Origin: CAZEQH01 sp964566875
GTDB lineage: Bacteria > Patescibacteriota > Minisyncoccia > Minisyncoccales > JANBVM01
Assembly: GCA_964566875.1 (NCBI GenBank)
Contig: CAZMJM010000024.1
Location: 1-8,519, forward strand
Reading direction: 5' to 3'
Length of the DNA: 8,519 bases
Part shown: one piece after another, positions 6,146 through 8,519 of the stretch
Layout of the letters: every line of letters begins with the position of its first letter
How positions within the stretch are numbered: position 1 is the first letter of the stretch
Notes under the pieces: generated by a model
The model's database searches: none
Seen by the model: the letters and a program-made list of their open reading frames with translations, nothing else
Told to the model about the DNA's origin: nothing
Translations under genes and position numbers: made by a program

Positions 6146-7315
6146 ATGAAGAAAATTCTGTTCGTAGTAACCCAATCCGAACTGGGAGGCGCCCAGAGGT
6201 ATATTTTGGAGGTGGCTTCCCGGCTTAACGAAGGTAAATATCAAGTAAAAGTGGCAGCCGGCCAACAGGGAGGAGGCCATTTGTTCGAGAAACTTAACAA
6301 AATAGGAGTGAAAAATCTTGCTTTACGACATATGGAAAGGGTGCCCTCTCTTTCTCAAATCTTCCGCGGCATCGGGGAGCTGACCGCCTTATTCCGCGAA
6401 GAGAACCCCGATATCGTCTTTTTCTGTTCTACCACCGCCGGCCTCGTGGGATCGGCGGCCGTTTTCTTTTCCCAAAACCGGAATTTTAAGGTAATCTACC
6501 GCATCGGCGGCTGGTCCTTCCTTGATCCCAGGCCTGCTATCCAGAAAACAGCCCTCATATGGCTGGAGAGGATTACCGCCTCCGTAAAAGATAAGATAAT
6601 CGTCAATTCCGAGAGAGACAGACGGGCGGCTCTTAAATATAAAATCTGCCCGAGTGAGAAGCTTGAGGTTATCTACAACGGAATCGACCCTGCCGGGTTA
6701 AATTTCCTGCCCAGAGAGCAGGCCAGACAGGCACTCTTCCAAGAACTGCCGCACCTCAAGGTGCCGGAAAACACTCAATTATACGGCTGCATCGCCAATT
6801 TTTATAAAACCAAGGGGCTGTCTTTCCTGGTCCAGGCCTTTCACTCGTTGAGTGCTAAAGATAAGGCCAATCTAAGACTGGTTATTATCGGCCAGGGGCC
6901 TAAAAAAGGCAAAATTCTTTCCTTGATAGACGAATTCTCCCTGGGGGATAAGGTTTTCTTATTGAAACATAGGCCTGAGGCCCGCCTTCTGCTCAAGGCT
7001 TTTGACTGCTGCATCCTTCCCTCATTAAAGGAAGGCTTCCCCTGGGTCATCCTGGAAGCTGCAGCGGCTCAGGTTCCTCTCATCGCCACCAATGTCGGGG
7101 CCGTTCCCGAAATTATGGAAAACAAAAAGCACGGCCTTCTGGTAGAGCCGGGCAACGCCAAAGCCCTGGCCGAGGCCTTGTCCTGGATGGCCGCCAATAA
7201 AAAAGAGGCGCAAACTATGGCCTCACGTCTCTATAGCAATATCGCGGAAAACTTCTCCTCTGCCCGAATGGTGCAGACTACGGAAAAGGTAATCAACCGG
7301 CTAACATCTGGTTGA
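6146..7315 (+). CDS. Glycosyltransferase family 4 (GT-B fold)
   Basis: The 389-residue protein has the two Rossmann-like halves of a retaining GT4 enzyme. The N-terminal acceptor half begins 'MKKILFVVTQSELGGAQRY' with the typical Gly-Gly-Ala-Gln loop (14-17), and includes 'IVNSERDRRAAL' (152-163) and 'VIYNGID' (175-181). The donor half has 'IANFYKTKGLSFLVQAF' (216-232; K223 as the expected phosphate-binding Lys), 'LVIIGQGP' (245-252), and the EX7E motif E296...E304 in 'SLKEGFPWVILEAAA' (293-307), then 'PLIATNVGAVPEI' (311-323) and 'HGLLVEPGN' (329-337). No transmembrane segment is evident, so it likely works at the cytoplasmic face of the membrane, adding a sugar to a lipid-linked or protein acceptor. 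Donor and acceptor are not predictable. It is divergent from the sugar-nucleotide operon, whose products are its probable donors. Its 3' end overlaps the opposing right-hand gene by 23 bases. Confidence 0.92.
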   Translation: MKKILFVVTQSELGGAQRYILEVASRLNEGKYQVKVAAGQQGGGHLFEKLNKIGVKNLALRHMERVPSLSQIFRGIGELTALFREENPDIVFFCSTTAGLVGSAAVFFSQNRNFKVIYRIGGWSFLDPRPAIQKTALIWLERITASVKDKIIVNSERDRRAALKYKICPSEKLEVIYNGIDPAGLNFLPREQARQALFQELPHLKVPENTQLYGCIANFYKTKGLSFLVQAFHSLSAKDKANLRLVIIGQGPKKGKILSLIDEFSLGDKVFLLKHRPEARLLLKAFDCCILPSLKEGFPWVILEAAAAQVPLIATNVGAVPEIMENKKHGLLVEPGNAKALAEALSWMAANKKEAQTMASRLYSNIAENFSSARMVQTTEKVINRLTSG

Positions 7316-8519
7316 GTTTGTCTCTGGTCTTCTCTCCTACGTAACCCGTCCCCCTGTCCAAACCCAGGGGCGCTAAAATGTCCGCTGAGAATCTCTCCTG
7401 AAAACGGACCACTGCCGCGCGGGTCAAACCGAGAAAGTTTCCTGTTACCAACCCTTCGGGATAAATATCGCTTCCCTGGTTTTTGAGCAGTTCCTGCAGG
7501 CACATAACCTGGTTCTCATTCTTCATACCGTAGAAAAGGTCCTGCTCGAATCTCTGGCAGGAAATAGGCAGGGGTTTTTCCTCTCCCCCCTGGCTGTCCA
7601 GCATGGCCAACTGGTCGCGCATCCTGCCGAGCAGGGCTTCCACCTCACCTATCATGGTCAGCAGTTCCTGTTTGGTCATTTCGGCAATGGGCTTGTCAAA
7701 GGCAATGGGGACGATTTTTTCCTGCGGTACTTCAATAATGGTGGAGGCTTCCCAGAAATAGCTGAAAGCGGGCTCCGGATTATCAAAGCCGGATATTTTG
7801 CTCTGGATGGAAGGCATAATGACCACCGAGCTTACCTTGGTACCGAAATCCGGCACCAGAATCTGCCCGCGCTGGTATTCGTCAAGTTGGAAGTATCCTA
7901 AGGAATACTTCCCCGAAAGGTCCCGGGCAAGGTAAGGTACTACAAAAAGGTTCTCCGGATTGCCTATCATCTCCACCTTCAAGGTACCCTGGCTTCCCAC
8001 GAACTTAAACCAGTTCCCTGACCAGTTCTTGGTACTCTGGGTCACCCCCAGGCTGCTTTTGCCCTGCAAAGGGAGGAAATTAATGGAGGGCGTTACCCTC
8101 ACCTGTTTCAAATTGGGATTCTGATAACAATACTTTTCCCCCAGATTGCAGTCGTTGGCCAGAACCGTAATGGTCCAGTCAGTAAAAATCTGGCCGAAAT
8201 CCGCCTCTATCCCCTGCTCTTTCAGAGCCTTATTAATGCTGGCAATGCCCGTCTCTTTGGACCTCAAGGAATTAACCAGAACTTCCAATCCGTACTGCTC
8301 TACCAGATACTGGGTGAAAAGATTGAGGGCGCCGTAATCAGCCGGCTTTCCCTGCCACTCTGTCAGAGAGTCTGAAGGGCTCTCCAGAAAAGTTTTTACT
8401 CTCCTTTCCAGGTTGCTCCCCTCGTAATCTGCGTCATACCCCACCAGGGTGGAGGCCAGTTCCGCGCGGGCTTCGTTCAGCCACACCTCTTCTTCCGGGC
8501 CGTATGCCCTCTCCTTCTG
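7293..8519 (-). CDS. Gluzincin-type (M30-like) metallopeptidase remnant with C-terminal peptidoglycan-binding domain (partial, N-terminus off the right edge)
   Basis: The frame is open through the right edge, so the 408 visible residues are a C-terminal part. Residues 13-21, 'WLNEARAEL', match the downstream zinc-ligand motif of gluzincins (E16 as the third ligand); the HExxH motif should lie just outside the window. The next part, 'ALNLFTQYLVEQYG' (64-77) through 'FGQIFTDWTITVLAND' (108-123), resembles the helical tail of M30/hyicolysin-like peptidases. A probable beta-rich region (about 140-275) follows, then a predicted helical stretch (about 278-310), then a peptidoglycan-binding-1-like domain: Cys321 and Cys340 (possible disulfide), 'LQELLKNQG' (341-349), 'RAAVVRFQERF' (367-377) and 'GTGYVGEKTRDKLN' (390-403). 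It is probably exported and bound to the cell envelope, though the signal peptide cannot be seen. Ends in TGA at 7293. Peptidase activity is inferred from half of the active site; the C-terminal domain call is firmer. Confidence 0.72.
   Translation of the reverse strand, partial: QKERAYGPEEEVWLNEARAELASTLVGYDADYEGSNLERRVKTFLESPSDSLTEWQGKPADYGALNLFTQYLVEQYGLEVLVNSLRSKETGIASINKALKEQGIEADFGQIFTDWTITVLANDCNLGEKYCYQNPNLKQVRVTPSINFLPLQGKSSLGVTQSTKNWSGNWFKFVGSQGTLKVEMIGNPENLFVVPYLARDLSGKYSLGYFQLDEYQRGQILVPDFGTKVSSVVIMPSIQSKISGFDNPEPAFSYFWEASTIIEVPQEKIVPIAFDKPIAEMTKQELLTMIGEVEALLGRMRDQLAMLDSQGGEEKPLPISCQRFEQDLFYGMKNENQVMCLQELLKNQGSDIYPEGLVTGNFLGLTRAAVVRFQERFSADILAPLGLDRGTGYVGEKTRDKLNQMLAG
7294..7314 (+). 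terminator. Weak candidate terminator hairpin at the convergent gene ends
   Basis: CAACCGG (7294-7300) can pair with CTGGTTG (7308-7314) around a seven-base loop, with one G-U wobble in the plus-strand RNA, followed by AGTTTG, a poor U-tract. In the minus-strand RNA the wobble becomes an A-C mismatch. The hairpin lies across both stop codons. It may be a weak terminator or merely coding sequence. Confidence 0.25.

Noticed and set aside
6068..6280. In-frame N-terminal extension of the dehydrogenase, starting 'MASSLLAGCHFYLIF'
   Set aside because: It is antisense to the glycosyltransferase N-terminus, crosses the promoter region, and the normal family start MINKVGIIGLG lies at 6067.
7231..7503. 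Minus-strand 90-residue open frame
   Set aside because: It is in another frame of the peptidoglycan-binding domain region and antisense to the glycosyltransferase end.
1..8519. CRISPR array, tRNA/rRNA gene, insertion sequence or attachment site
   Set aside because: No regularly spaced repeats, transposase or integrase motifs, or cloverleaf-like segments were seen; almost the whole window is coding.

Overview
The window looks like part of a surface-polysaccharide or glycoconjugate locus from a bacterium, most likely a member of the Patescibacteria (CPR, Parcubacteria-like). The best taxonomic clue is the protein at the right edge. It joins a gluzincin-type metallopeptidase remnant to a C-terminal peptidoglycan-binding domain with the Cys-x18-Cys, 'LQELL' and 'GTGYVGEKTRDKLN' pattern that I associate with CPR proteins. 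Weak or missing Shine-Dalgarno sequences and tight gene packing agree with this, but the assignment is an inference. TGA is used as a stop by several genes, so the genetic code is the ordinary bacterial one. No RNA genes, CRISPR array, insertion sequence or integrase are visible, and no stretch longer than about 80 bases lacks a gene.

Layout. From about 6067 leftwards to base 1, seven genes lie head to tail on the minus strand with gaps of 36, 3, 8 and 1 bases and two overlaps. In transcription order they are: a short UDP-sugar dehydrogenase, a UDP-hexosamine/hexose 4-epimerase-like SDR, a second extended SDR, a polysaccharide deacetylase (CE4/NodB-like), a FemAB/GNAT-fold acyltransferase, a class I methyltransferase, and a DegT/DnrJ/EryC1/StrS-type PLP aminotransferase cut by the left edge. 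A glycosyltransferase family 4 gene (6146-7315) runs the other way from a 78-base AT-rich divergent intergenic region. That region contains a near-consensus sigma70 promoter for the leftward operon and a weaker overlapping one for the glycosyltransferase. The glycosyltransferase converges on the metallopeptidase/peptidoglycan-binding gene (7293 to beyond 8519, minus), and their 3' ends overlap by 23 bases.

How the genes may work together. The dehydrogenase and two SDRs would supply nucleotide-activated uronic acids and/or epimerised sugars. The aminotransferase would make an amino sugar. The glycosyltransferase would add a residue to a lipid-linked or other acceptor. The deacetylase, FemAB-like transferase and methyltransferase would decorate it by N-deacetylation, N-acylation or aminoacylation, and methylation. 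The set recalls the deacetylase/FemAB pairs known beside exosortase (PEP-CTERM) polysaccharide loci, but no sortase, flippase or polymerase is visible here. I see no clearly undescribed system. The items most worth a second look are the C-terminally short UDP-sugar dehydrogenase, the glycan-decoration cassette, the overlapping divergent promoters, and the right-edge metallopeptidase chimera.
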